DNA of 64,000 nucleotides, taken from positions 607,132,001 through 607,196,000 of the forward strand of contig JADMNL010000023.1 of the NCBI GenBank assembly GCA_016271365.2, given 5' to 3'. The position numbers and the translations under genes were made by a program. The stretch's first letter is position 1. Every line of letters begins with the position of its first letter. The notes beneath the pieces are model-generated. The model did no database searches. It saw only the letters and a program-made list of their open reading frames with translations, and was not told where the DNA came from. This DNA is from Neoceratodus forsteri (Eukaryota > Chordata > Ceratodontiformes > Ceratodontidae). Shown here piece after piece: positions 48,358 through 57,990 of the stretch.

Positions 48358-49300
48358 AATCATTCAATCAATCAATCAATCAATTTTTCTTTTGCCAGGC
48401 GGAACATCATTGAGACAAGTTCATTTACAAGATGGACCTGGGGCAAAACAATTGCCAATAGGGTTAATACATCACAGGTTGTGTGAAGATACATAACAAT
48501 TACATAGTAATAATAACAACACAATAACATATAACCATCTCATGTGACAAGATGCTTGCAACAGAACATAGCAATAGGTTCAACAGGAGGTAGTGCCATT
48601 TAAATACAGTTGCATGGATACAGATATATAGATGATTGGTAATGAGCTAAAGTTTATACAGTAAACATCATTGGAGGAGTCATAGTAGGCAGGAGTGGCA
48701 GTTCCTCTAGTGTCAAAGTGCAAAGGAGATTGAGATAAGAGTCCTTTGATAAGTACTGTAGGCATGGCCTGGCAAGTGGGTGGGGTGGAAGGAGGGTATA
48801 CAGAGTGTGGGGAGGTCACCTGAGATAGGACAGGGTTGGACTTGATGGCCTAAGGAGGAAGGACTGTTTGAAGGAGAATATGACAGATGCCAAAGGCAAT
48901 GGTTAGGGTTTAAGTCCAATATTTGAAGCAAAGACAGATTGTGATGTCGGGACCTTGATTTGGACAATGATGCCTCAGGCAATGGTTGAGGTTTATGTCC
49001 AGAATTTAAAGCAGTAACAAATTGTGATGTTAAGACCTTGACTTGAAACAATGACAGACCTCAGAGAAGGTCCTCAGGAACAAGGATTTGAAAAGGGAGA
49101 ACATGACGGGTAGCAAGCCTTGAGGTTTTCTGGATCTTATTCCAGAGCGCAGGAAGAGGAGCTTATTGAGGCTCTTCCAAAGTGCATTTTAACTTTAGAG
49201 ATAGCTAGAGATAAGATGGTAAGACTTTGAGAGGAAAGACATCAAGGATGCAGGGAGTTAGGCAGCTTGTGAGGTACTGAGGTAATTTACTAGTGATTGC
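48358..49300 (-). mobile_element. L2-like 3' fragment inserted in the 5' LTR
   Basis: Minus strand. The 3' end is an 'atca/aatc' repeat (48358-48382). The 3'UTR start 'gaacatcattgagacaagttcatttacaa' is homologous to the L2 at 37.56 kb. Only the 3'UTR and perhaps the end of the ORF remain before a second L2 copy begins at about 49301. Direct tandem motifs ('caatggttagggttt'/'caatggttgaggttt', near 48898 and 48980) suggest a local duplication in the 3'UTR. Confidence 0.75.
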
Positions 49301-50945
49301 CTTATATTTATTTTATTTATTTTTGTTGGTGGAGTAAGTGCACTAGGCAGATTCTGCCTATTTTCAGGCACGGCCTGGGGAGGGGGGATACAGATGAAAT
49401 GCCAACTGACCTTGAACCAGAGTAAGCTGTTGGTGCTATATGTCCATAGAACAGCATTCTTTGCCTTCTAAAGCTAAGGAGGTCAACTCTATGGAAGAAT
49501 AGATGATGCAAGTGGTGTGGGTCATAAGGGGCATCTGAAATGAACCTAAGGGCTCTGTGGTATAGGGTATCAAGCTTGGAGAGAGCTGTACTAATACTAT
49601 GGCACAGGAAGCCCACATAGTCTAGAATAGGTAAGAAGAAAGCTTGGACTAGGAGTTTTCTAGCCTCCAGGATTAGTGAATGCTTGATCCTGAAGAAAAT
49701 ACCGAGTCTTGATGCAGTTTCTATTGAGTTCATCAATGTGCTCAAAAAGACAATTTGTAGTCAATCCAGACCCCCAGGTATTTAGATTTTTCCACAAACT
49801 CCAGAGCTTCTCCCAAAAGGGTGCTTATATGAGGAACCTTATCTGGGGTTTTTATTTTTCAGATGAGGGCCAGTGGAGAAAAATCATGACCTTAGTTTTT
49901 GGCATTGAGCAGGAGTTTCAAGTAGAGTAGATTTTTTAGAGGATGTCAAAATCGTTCTGGAAGTCCAAAATGGCTTGATCCGAGTTGATCTGTCAATGTA
50001 AAGCACTGTATCATCAGCGAAGAGATGGATACTAGATGGTTTTAGGCTAGTGGCAATTTGATTAATATAAATGGCAAAGAGAAGTGGACCAAGTATGGAT
50101 CCTTGGGGACACCTCTAAGGAGTATTTTTTGGGTGATAGGTCTCCTTCAGCCTTGACTGCTACTCTCTGTCCACAAGACAGTTTGCTGACCAACCTAGGG
50201 CCAGGTTTTCCACCCAACTTCACCAAGAGTAAATCATGGTCCACCATATCGAAAGCCCTGCTAAGGTCCTGAAACAAGGTGCATACGTATTGTTTGTTAT
50301 CAAGTGCAGACTGCCAGTCATTTATAACCTTACCAAGGGCAGCGGAGGTACTATGATGGATGGAAACCAGATTGAATCTGGTTTAGTAGATTAAAACTTT
50401 CCAGATAAGTTCTGAGTTGTTCATTTACTACCTTCTCCAATAGTTTTAACAAGGTTGGGAGCAAGAAGATTGGGCAGTAATTATTTAGGTTGTAGGGGTC
50501 CCCTGATTTGAATAGAGGGATGACATGGGCCATCTACTAGACCTTGGGAGGAGCCCTGATTGAGAGACAAATTGAAAAGGTGGGTAATAGGGGAAGCCAA
50601 AATATAGTAGGCTAACTTTAGGAAGAAAGGCTCAATCATATCCGTGCCTGCACTTTTCTTAGTGTCAGGTTGAAGAAGGAGATCGTTAACCTATTTGACG
50701 TAACCGGACAGAAGGAGAAAGAGTGGTAAGGGTCAATAGATTCTGCATCATGGCAATCAGATGACAGATGAAGGAACTGTGCCCTGATGTCATTTGCGGG
50801 AGGTATCAAAAGCCATCCCTGCTATGGCAACGTGATTGTTAAGGAGGTCAAGGATCTCATTTTATCTGTAGTGTGGATATCACCAGTCCAAATTTTGTGG
50901 GAAGCCTGCCAGCGCTGTTATGGCCTTCTACCTCCCTTAAAGTTT
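49301..50945 (-). mobile_element. L2-like LINE fragment (second tail type), minus strand
   Basis: The 3' tail is antisense 'tttattttatttatttttg' then 'cactaggcagattctgcctattttcagg' (49305-49368). The RT C-terminal piece KLDTLYHRALRFISDAPYDPH lies in the 49745-49317 frame. The catalytic box F-A-D-D is at 50021-50010 within HLFADDTVL, and DLSRAFDMVDHD is in the 50277-50062 frame. It is 5'-truncated at about 50945, where the LTR resumes. It is a different L2 subfamily from the 48.4 kb piece, judged by its tail. Confidence 0.85.
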
Positions 50946-51201
50946 TTGTTCTCCCATCACCCAAACAAGATCAACATAGAGATTGGAATAATGTTCACTA
51001 AAGAGATAGATCAGTGGGTCAGAAGCTGACTAAGTGCAGAGGAAGGACATGCATAGTCTGTTGCTGCAAACCGATGTATTGAAGAAGGCTATGCCATTGT
51101 TAAGGTTACTCTCTGTGTTTTAAATAAACATCACTCAGAGATTGTGTGTTGAACCTGAAGTTCTGTGTCTGGTCCATTTGTTATCTCATAACCCTTCCAC
51201 A

Positions 51202-51250
51202 GACTTGGTGTCAGAGTAGGATAACTCACTGGAAATGTCTGGAGTGGGTA
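51202..51250 (+). other. LTR-element internal region with candidate primer-binding site
   Basis: Only 49 bp lie between the CA end of the first LTR and the start of the second. They include TGGTGTCAGAGTAGGA from 51206, placed four bases after the LTR end and beginning TGG, as primer-binding sites do. No coding sequence and no clear polypurine tract fit in this space. I do not assign the priming tRNA. Confidence 0.55.
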
Positions 51251-53435
51251 TTTGACAGGAGATCCTGCCACTCTTGAGGACTGACCTTGAAGGTAAACGG
51301 CACCCTGTCCAGTACCTGCCCATTCACTCAGGGGTCCCCAGGGTTCCATTCTGGGCCCCATTCTGTTCAGCCTATTTCTCATCACCTCCCAGCTCCTGCC
51401 TGGGCAATATGGTACTCTATGCCGATGATTGTGTTCTCCTTGCCTCCCACCCTGACTCCTCATCTCTACAGGAATCCCTGCAGCACACATTCAACCAAGC
51501 CAAAAGTGGTTCCTTGACAACCAGCTGGTCATTAACCTAAAAAACAAATCTATTCTTTTTGCATCACCAGAATAAGGCCAAAATGTCCCCTCTGCATTCT
51601 CCCAGTAATGGTCACCTCTCGAGCAGGAGTCATCCTACAAGTACCTGGGCATCACCTTCGACTGCCTCTTACATTCCACACCCACATCAATACCCTGTCC
51701 TAAGCTATAAACTCTCAGATTGGCCTTCTATCGCCCCAGAGATTGCCTCCCAAACCACTCTCCAACTGGCCATTAACTCCTCCATCCTGTCCCTAGTGGA
51801 CTACGGCCTACCCATTCACGCAGCAGCTGACAATACCACCCTCACCAGAATCCAGACCTCGATAAACAAGGCCTGCAGGCTCCTGACCGGTGCATCCCTC
51901 TGCACCCATACTTGAATGCTCTATTCCACCACCAACCTGCTCAACTTGGAGGAGCGCCGCTAACCAAATCTGTTTACTTGCCAAACATTCTGCTAGGGAC
52001 CTTCAGGGGTCACCGATCCCTGCAGCTTGCATCCCCATCCGTTGCCTCCCATAGCTTCAGTTAAGGCCACCTTTCTGGTGCCCCATACCAAGACCTCTAG
52101 CCCAAAGATCCTTCCAGTACCGCAGCCCAACATGGTTCAGCTCCTCCGTGTTTGTCACTAAGTCTACCAAAATTGGTCCCTTTAAAGTCGCTCTCAGTAA
52201 CCACCTCTTTGGTGCCTGAAGCTGTAGTTGCCCTTAATCAACCTAATTTTGGGGTCCTCCCCATTTCTTGCCCATAGCCTTGACAATGTCCATTGGACTG
52301 CTCCCTTTCTTTTCTTTTTTTATACGATTGCTATTTACTGCATGTAATTTTATCCCATAAACCACTGTTATATTGTGTTCTTTTGTTATCTGTATTGCAC
52401 CTGCATGTTACCACTATTGTATCTTTCACTGTAACCATGTCTACCCTCCCTGCGATGAGATGCCTTTGTAAATGAGTCCCTGACTCAGAGGTTGTAAATC
52501 TGACTTTCAAAATAAACAAATGAAAATAAAAAATAAATCTGTTGCAACAGTTCTTCTATTTCTTGGCCTAATCAATTCTTAACTATTTCTAGTCCATAAG
52601 ATTGGCCACCTATGGATGCCCCTCCCTTTCTTGACTATGTCATTGTGTCCTTTTAATTTTATTTTTCCTCTCAGGTCCTCATATAGGAGGTTACTGTGGT
52701 GATCTCTGAGCTGATGTAAAACAACAGGCTGTGTTCTTTGTTGTTGGATTTAGTATGCAATAGTACTATGTCATAAAATACCTTGATGTATATGCCTTAT
52801 GTGTATGAGACCTGTAAATGTTGGAAATACCATGGCACAAGGTGTTTTTGATAAAGGTAAAAGTTACTAGGGACTGTATTATAAAATTAGGTTACCGGAG
52901 TAGGATATCAGAAACACCGCTGTGTTATTTAAAGGCACGTAAATTACAGATTGTTTGAGAGGCCCTTGGTACCATGCATTCTTGCTTTAGCTGAACCAGT
53001 CTAAATTTTCTTGGTGATTTGCATATACATCCCATGGTGCTTTACATTATGGGGAATGTGTGATGTTGTTTTCTTTGAAGTGTGGCTTCATTGCCAATGT
53101 TCTTTGGGTAACCTCTGCTTCATTGCTTCTGCACTGAGGTTCTTTGTCTTTATCTTTTTTTTTTTTTTGGTTTCCCATCACTCAGACACACAAGACCAAC
53201 ATAGGGACTGAAATAATTTTCTAAAGAGATAGATCAGTTGATCAATTGGACAGTAGGTGCTGACTATGCAGAAGAAGGACATGCAAAGTCTGTTGCTGCA
53301 AACTGATGTATTGAAGAAGGATATGCATTTGCTTAAGATGATTCCTGTGTTTTAAATAAACATCACAAAGAGACTGTGTGTCGAACCTGGGGTGTTGCTG
53401 TGGTTCCATGTCATATGATGATCAGGGATGGCGAT
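51251..53435 (+). mobile_element. 3' LTR (interrupted)
   Basis: Begins TTTGACAGGAGATCC (51251), aligned with TGTGACAGAGAGATCC of the first LTR. It is interrupted from about 51288 to 52537 by an L2-like LINE, and continues with 'gttgcaacagttcttctattt', present in both LTRs. It keeps AATAAA at 53355-53360. The TATA-like box of the first LTR is changed here ('gtgtatgaga'). The final 40 bases are poorly conserved, so the 3' boundary is approximate. By eye the copies differ by roughly a fifth to a sixth of positions. Confidence 0.7.
51288..52537 (+). mobile_element. L2/Rex1-like LINE 3' fragment inserted in the 3' LTR
   Basis: The plus-strand RT core has the catalytic box Y-A-D-D at 51418-51429 within YADDCVLL, preceded by a broken S-G-V-P-Q-G-S-type turn at about 51330-51350. 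A C-terminal piece (51559-51915) has SLVDYGLPIHAAAD and INKACRLLTG. The 3' tail is 'aaataaacaaatgaaaataaaaaataaat', with 'gactcagaggttgtaaat' upstream, unlike the other two L2 tail types here. It is GC-richer and seems younger than the L2 at 45 kb. Confidence 0.75.
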
Positions 53436-53938
53436 CGCCGTTGGTGAGTGTACATCACCGAAAAATAAATTTCGACAATGTACACTCACAGTGAACAGCA
53501 AAAGGCGCACAATAGTTAGATTTTTCTGTTTTATAGCCCCGCCTCCCCTCCACTGGAAGGATTCTCAATTCCAGGGTGTGCGATTGGGGGTGTAAACTAA
53601 AAAAAGAAAACCCCAACCAGGCGCAAAAAAATGAGCACACCTAGAACTGAAACCAGCACCCTTCCAACCTCAGCCTGCATGAACCCACCACACCACAGCC
53701 AGCTCAGCAGCCCACCACTGCACTACACCCCACAAACCCTCCTCCCTCCCTCCTCTTCTGCCCATTGTGGTCCCTCCCCAACCCCCATGCATGTGTATGC
53801 AAAGCAACATCCTGTTGCTATATTCACTACCCCCATCTGGTTGCCCCCTGTCATGTAGCCCTATTCACAGGTGCTGTGATTGAGTCACCCTTTTTGAATG
53901 CACTCAGTCACATTCACCATCATCACAGGCTACCCTTG
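53436..53938 (+). repeat. Dispersed repeat of unknown family, copy 1
   Basis: About 500 bp homologous to 62495-62985: 'gcgatcg', then 'gagtgtacatcacc', 'ggattctcaa', 'agcacccttccaac', 'acccaccacaccacag', 'tcacaaaccctcctcc' and 'attgagtc'. It has no RT, tRNA-like box or obvious terminal inverted repeat that I can see. The following minisatellite starts at the point where homology to copy 2 ends ('cacaggctacc'). Confidence 0.7.
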
Positions 53939-54915
53939 CTGTGATTAGGCGCTGTATGGGTGGAGTTGTGTTGCTACCATTAGGCACTGTAGGGGTGGGG
54001 ATGTTGCTGCTACTAGGCACTGTAAGGTTGGGGGTGTTGCTGCCATTAGGGCACTGTAAGGGTGGGAGGGTGTTGCTGTCATTATTCACCATAGAGTGGA
54101 GGGCATTGTTACTATTAGGCACTGTAGGAATGGAGGGGTGTTGCGCCATTAGGCATTGTAAGGTTGGAGGGTGTTGCTACTATTAGCACTGTAGGGGTGG
54201 GGAGTATTGCTGCCATTAGGCACTGTAGGCATGGTGGGGGCTGCTGCCATTAGGCACTGTAGGGATGGAGGGGTGTGCTGCCATTAGGCATTGTATGGGG
54301 TGGAGAGTGTTACTACTATTAGCGCTGTAGGCATGGTGGGGGTGTTGCTGCCATTAGGCACTGTAGGTGTGGGGGCTGCTGCCATTAGGGCACTGTAGGG
54401 GTGGGTTTATTTCTGCCATTAGGCACTGTAGGCATGGGGGTGTTGCTGCCATTAGACACTGTAGTGATGGGGGCTCTGCTACCATTAGGCACTGTAGTAG
54501 TGGTGGTGGGGGCTCTGCTACCATTAGGCACTGTAGTAGTGGTGTTGGTGGGGGATGCTGCTGCCATTGGGCACTGTAGTGGTGGGGAGGTGCCATTAGA
54601 CACAGGGAGGGGATGTTGCTGCCAAATAGCACTATAGGGATGTGTGTGTGCTGCTACCATTAGGCACTGCAAGGGTGGGGGTGCTGCAAACCATTAGGCA
54701 TGGGGTGGAAGGATTGCTGCAGTTGGGCAATATGGGGTGGGAAGTGTTACTACCATTAGGCACTGTAGGGGTGGGTGTGCTGCTGCTATTTGCCAGTGTA
54801 GGTATGGGGTGCTGTTGCCATTAGGCACCATGGGGGGAGATGTTGCTGTCTTTAGGCACAGGGTGGGGTTGCTGCCATTGGGGCAGGATATGGGTGGGGC
54901 TATTGCTGCCACTTT
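53939..54915 (+). repeat. GC-rich minisatellite, ~30-37 bp unit
   Basis: About 28 imperfect tandem copies of a unit like 'gttgctgccattaggcac' plus 'tgtaggggtgggg'. Length varies mainly in the G-rich part. Long open frames on both strands here simply reflect the repeat and should not be called genes. The plus strand is strongly G-rich, the minus strand C-rich. Confidence 0.9.
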
Positions 54916-55275
54916 GTTTTCTTTTGACTAGTTTTCTAATTTTGTATGTCATCCACTTAAATGGTCTGTTTCTCACTTCACTATACCTTTAGTGCTGTAT
55001 TTGCATCTGCTGAGAATATACAGTATTTCTTGTTAATTTATTAATTTTATTTCAAAAGTTCCAACTATTCTTCTGTTTTTTATTGTTGAATTCCTACTCC
55101 TAGTTCCATCCTGTCAGCTCATTTCTCATAGTTGAAAATTTTGCTCGACTGTGATTCAGGGCTATTGATGTTTCTCTTCCTTTATAAATCTTTTGATTTA
55201 CAATTCCACCATAGAGTGGTTACTGTTACCAACGCTTCTCTTGGTTTACACTTACTAATTAAGTAACTAGGTGGT
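54916..55275. other. Unassigned AT-rich DNA
   Basis: Short AT-rich stretch with a 'ttaatttattaattttatttcaaaag' run (55034-55059) resembling the T-rich left edge at 9.87 kb. Nothing else recognised. Confidence 0.35.
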
Positions 55276-55466
55276 GAGTGCTAAAATGGTAACAGGATTC
55301 AAGCTGCATGGAATAGACACAAAGAGGACCTTAGAAATAAGGTGGGGGGTGGGGTCCACAGATCGAGTAGGGTCTACGGTGGCAGAGTAGGTAAGAAAAA
55401 TATGGCAGACTAGGTTGGCCAAGAGTCCTTCTCTGTTGACAACTTCTATGTTTCTATGTTTATATA
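55276..55466 (+). mobile_element. CR1-like 3' end fragment, plus strand
   Basis: Plus-strand 3' end carrying 'gcagactaggttggcca' and the terminal repeat 'ttctatgtttctatgttt' at about 55445-55462, the sense version of the CR1 ends seen antisense at 3.03 kb and 34.1 kb. Only about 190 bp remain. Confidence 0.75.
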
Positions 55467-56149
55467 GCACGTGAGTTCAAGATTACTATACCTAAAATAG
55501 CCTCATCCCTTGCTGGGCTGTTTACTTACTGTGTAAGTCTGTAGTCTATGATTACTTCAATCAATCCTTTTCAGCATTAGTTTTTCTGGTACCTTGCTCC
55601 CGATTGATACCGACATGTTCAGATCCCCACGACTATGCCTGTTTTATGTTTTTGCATACAATTTATCCAATTGTTTATTAATACATCCTTATCTGCATTT
55701 GTGTCAGGTGGTCTATAATGTAGTCCAATAACAATTGAGCTGTTCCTGGTTCTCTATTTCAGCCAAGAAGAGTTCCAGGTTATCAGTTTCAGTTATAATC
55801 AGTCTGTTGGCAATGTCTGATTTAACTAGTAATGTTATTCCTCCACCACTTTTATGCGGTCTACCTTTTCCATAAATGGTATACCCTGTACCATTTTACT
55901 CCAGCTATCACTTGATTCCACCATGTTTTTGTAATTACAATTATGCCTGTCTTTTATATGGTTAACAGAGCCTCAAGGGTATCTGATTTTGCTCATACTC
56001 TGGCATTTATCAAGAGACATTTTAGATTTCTAGATTTGTTAGGAGTTTCACCAGTACAGGATTTTCCTATTGAATTTGGTTGAATTTCTGATTAATTGTT
56101 TATGCTGTCATTATTCATATTTTTTATGTGTTCACTTTTTCACACTTTT

Positions 56150-56358
56150 TTTTTATTTAGTTATTTAACCAGATGAGACACACTAAGCTGAAAGCTTTTT
56201 ACAGATGCAACCTGGGGAGCACAAGGAAGTTAAATGACTTGCTCAGGGTCACACGGTATGCAAGTGGAAGCTGTGGGATTCAAACCCAGGTCTGGTCTGC
56301 TGGATGTCAGCAGATTTGCAGCTCAGAGCCTTAAACCACTGTGCTATACTGCCTCCTA
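56150..56358 (-). mobile_element. MIR-like tRNA-derived SINE with L2-type tail
   Basis: On the minus strand it starts near 56358 with GGAGGCAGTATAGCACAGTGG, a box-A-like head. It has box B GGTTTGAATCC at 56286-56276, the core 'tgtgaccctgagcaagtca', and ends in a tail antisense to 'agatgagacacactaagctgaaa' followed by T-rich sequence at 56150-56166. Order and wording match MIR/CORE-SINEs. The tail resembles the L2-like LINE tails in this window. RNA polymerase III promoter boxes are recognisable but the copy is old. Confidence 0.8.
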
Positions 56359-57109
56359 CTACATATTACTCCCCCAAGCAGTTCAAATTCTTGTCTATAA
56401 ATAATGTCGTTCTTTCCCTAGAGCTACTGACATTTTTCTATTTAAATGAAGTCCATCTTTCCTGAAGAGGTAGTTTTTTTTGACTTGCTATTTATCCTCC
56501 ACTGCTTCTTGGAGCCCCATACCATTGGGAGTCGCCATGTTGTCTTTCCTCTCTCCTACCTGATCCTGTGGGTGAACCCCTATGGAGCCATGGCTATACC
56601 CCCAGGTGGGTATGAGGTGAGGCCCATACACCCCAAGTCTACTTTGTTATTGTCAGGCACCCAGACAGGTCAGGCAGGAGGGAGTTATGGGTCTGCACCA
56701 GGCGATCCATCTTTCTGGCACTGTGAGAGCTAATTTTCCCTGTTCTGGGGTGTGACCTGTGCCCAGATGTCAAGATGCGCCTTTGATGTCCATCATGCCC
56801 CAATCCTCAGAATGGCTCTGATGCTTACTGTGCCTCTGTCCTCGAGACGCTCAAACCTCCTCCCCAGCTGGCCCTAAATCTCCTGGGTTGATGGCATCAT
56901 GAGCAGTAGTGCTACCATTGCACTGGTAGGCCAACAGGTAGTTGTTTGTTTAGTGAAGTAATCCCAGTTTCTCATAATATATGACCCTCCTTTTGTCCAG
57001 TTTCAAAGTCAGGTGTTCATTTTCTTAATCACCAATAATCTCCTGAGTCCTGCTCCTGGGACTAGCATAATGTCTGAAACAATGAGTTTGCAGTTTATTA
57101 ACCACAGCC

Positions 57110-57180
57110 ACAAAGTCATCTTAAATGTCATTATCAAGCCTCATACCCATATTGTTAACTCCACAGTGTAGCAAAACCTA
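57110..57180 (-). pseudogene. LINE ORF1 esterase-type block (GVNN)
   Basis: Minus-strand translation over 57176-57123 gives LLHCGVNNMGMRLDND. H-C-G-x-N-N/D is the position of the conserved G-T-N-D block of SGNH esterase domains in CR1-like ORF1 proteins, here with T to V and D to N changes. Only this block is recognisable. Confidence 0.5.
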
Positions 57181-57271
57181 GGATTACTACCTGAGTTTTT
57201 AATGAGCCCTTCTAGATTGTCCCAATGTCACAAATTTTGGCTCCTGATAGATAGGATACAGTTACATAGGG

Positions 57272-57435
57272 GATAATAGATGGGCAGCAGTGAACAACAA
57301 CACTGTTGTTCACTTCCAGCGAGTTGTCATGACAACCATGTAAACCTCGAGGTGAAGCTCGAGAGGTTTTCAGTTGTCATACAACCTCACGAAGTGGACA
57401 ACAGTGTTGTTGTTTACTGTTGCCCATCCATTATC
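57272..57435. mobile_element. Almost perfect palindromic MITE
   Basis: A 164-bp near-perfect inverted repeat centred on a 6-base loop (57352-57357) between two CTCGAG hexamers. The termini read GATAATAGATGGGCA on the left and, from the other strand, GATAATGGATGGGCA on the right. A TA dinucleotide at mirror positions could be the target duplication. No coding capacity. Confidence 0.75.
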
Positions 57436-57440
57436 TTGTA

Positions 57441-57864
57441 TAGTGTATGGGCAAAAGTAAAAAAAAAACAGCTTGTAACTTCCTCCACAGTCGCGCCATG
57501 ATGTCAGTGACCCCCACCCTGCCCGTGTCTGTGAAAACACTCCACTTCTTCCCAGTCCACAAAGATACTGTATATTTTTACATTTAAAAAGAATTACTGG
57601 TGTCCTCCTGTGTGTCGGCTAAGATTTAAAAATCGACACTTACTGATAGATTAAAACTTCCTCCTGTGCCTTCACTGAACTGCCGTGGCCTATTTTATGA
57701 ATGCTATAACTGCAGCATGGGCATGTGCAAACAGAGTCTAGAGTTGTTGTACCATCGCTATGTATATACCACGATGGTACAACAACATCGTGACGCCACA
57801 TCGATGGTACAACAAGACCAGTAATTGATAGATTTTTGGGAATACAATGTTCTGCCATACACTA
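57441..57864. mobile_element. Short TIR element (TA target site), MITE
   Basis: Terminal inverted repeats TAGTGTATGG (57441-57450) and CCATACACTA (57855-57864) are flanked by TA on each side, the Tc1/mariner-type signature. Inside, a hairpin pairs GTTGTTGTACCATCG (about 57743) with CGATGGTACAACAAC (about 57771), and a further copy of CGATGGTACAACAA follows at about 57802. It lies 5 bp from the palindromic element, and the ends of the two look related (ATGGGCA). Confidence 0.65.
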
Positions 57865-57990
57865 TAGTACAACTCTTTCCTGTCCTTACAGGTAATTCAG
57901 TCTGTATACAGTGTAATGGAGTCACCTAGTATGATAATGTTCTGTTTCTCACTTGGGAGTGCTGCAATTTGTGGTGCCTTGTCTGTACTT

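Larger units (their letters stand above)
47686..51201 (+). mobile_element. 5' LTR (interrupted), TGTGACAG...TTCCACA
   Basis: The LTR runs 47686-48357 and resumes at about 50946-51201, together about 0.92 kb. It starts TG and ends CA. Signals are a TATA-like 'gtgtataaaac' near 47991 and AATAAA at 51123-51128, followed by about 70 bases to the end. The same sequence recurs at 51251-53435, which identifies it as one of a pair. The break is filled by minus-strand L2-like LINE sequence. No gag, pol or env frame is attached. Confidence 0.7.

Noticed and set aside
48358..48382. (AATC)n array as a CRISPR or satellite
   Set aside because: It is the simple-repeat 3' end of an L2-like LINE, as at 37517-37546.
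53941..54931. Several 60-95-codon frames on both strands with repetitive peptides
   Set aside because: They are produced by a G-rich minisatellite whose units keep frames open by chance; both strands are equally open.
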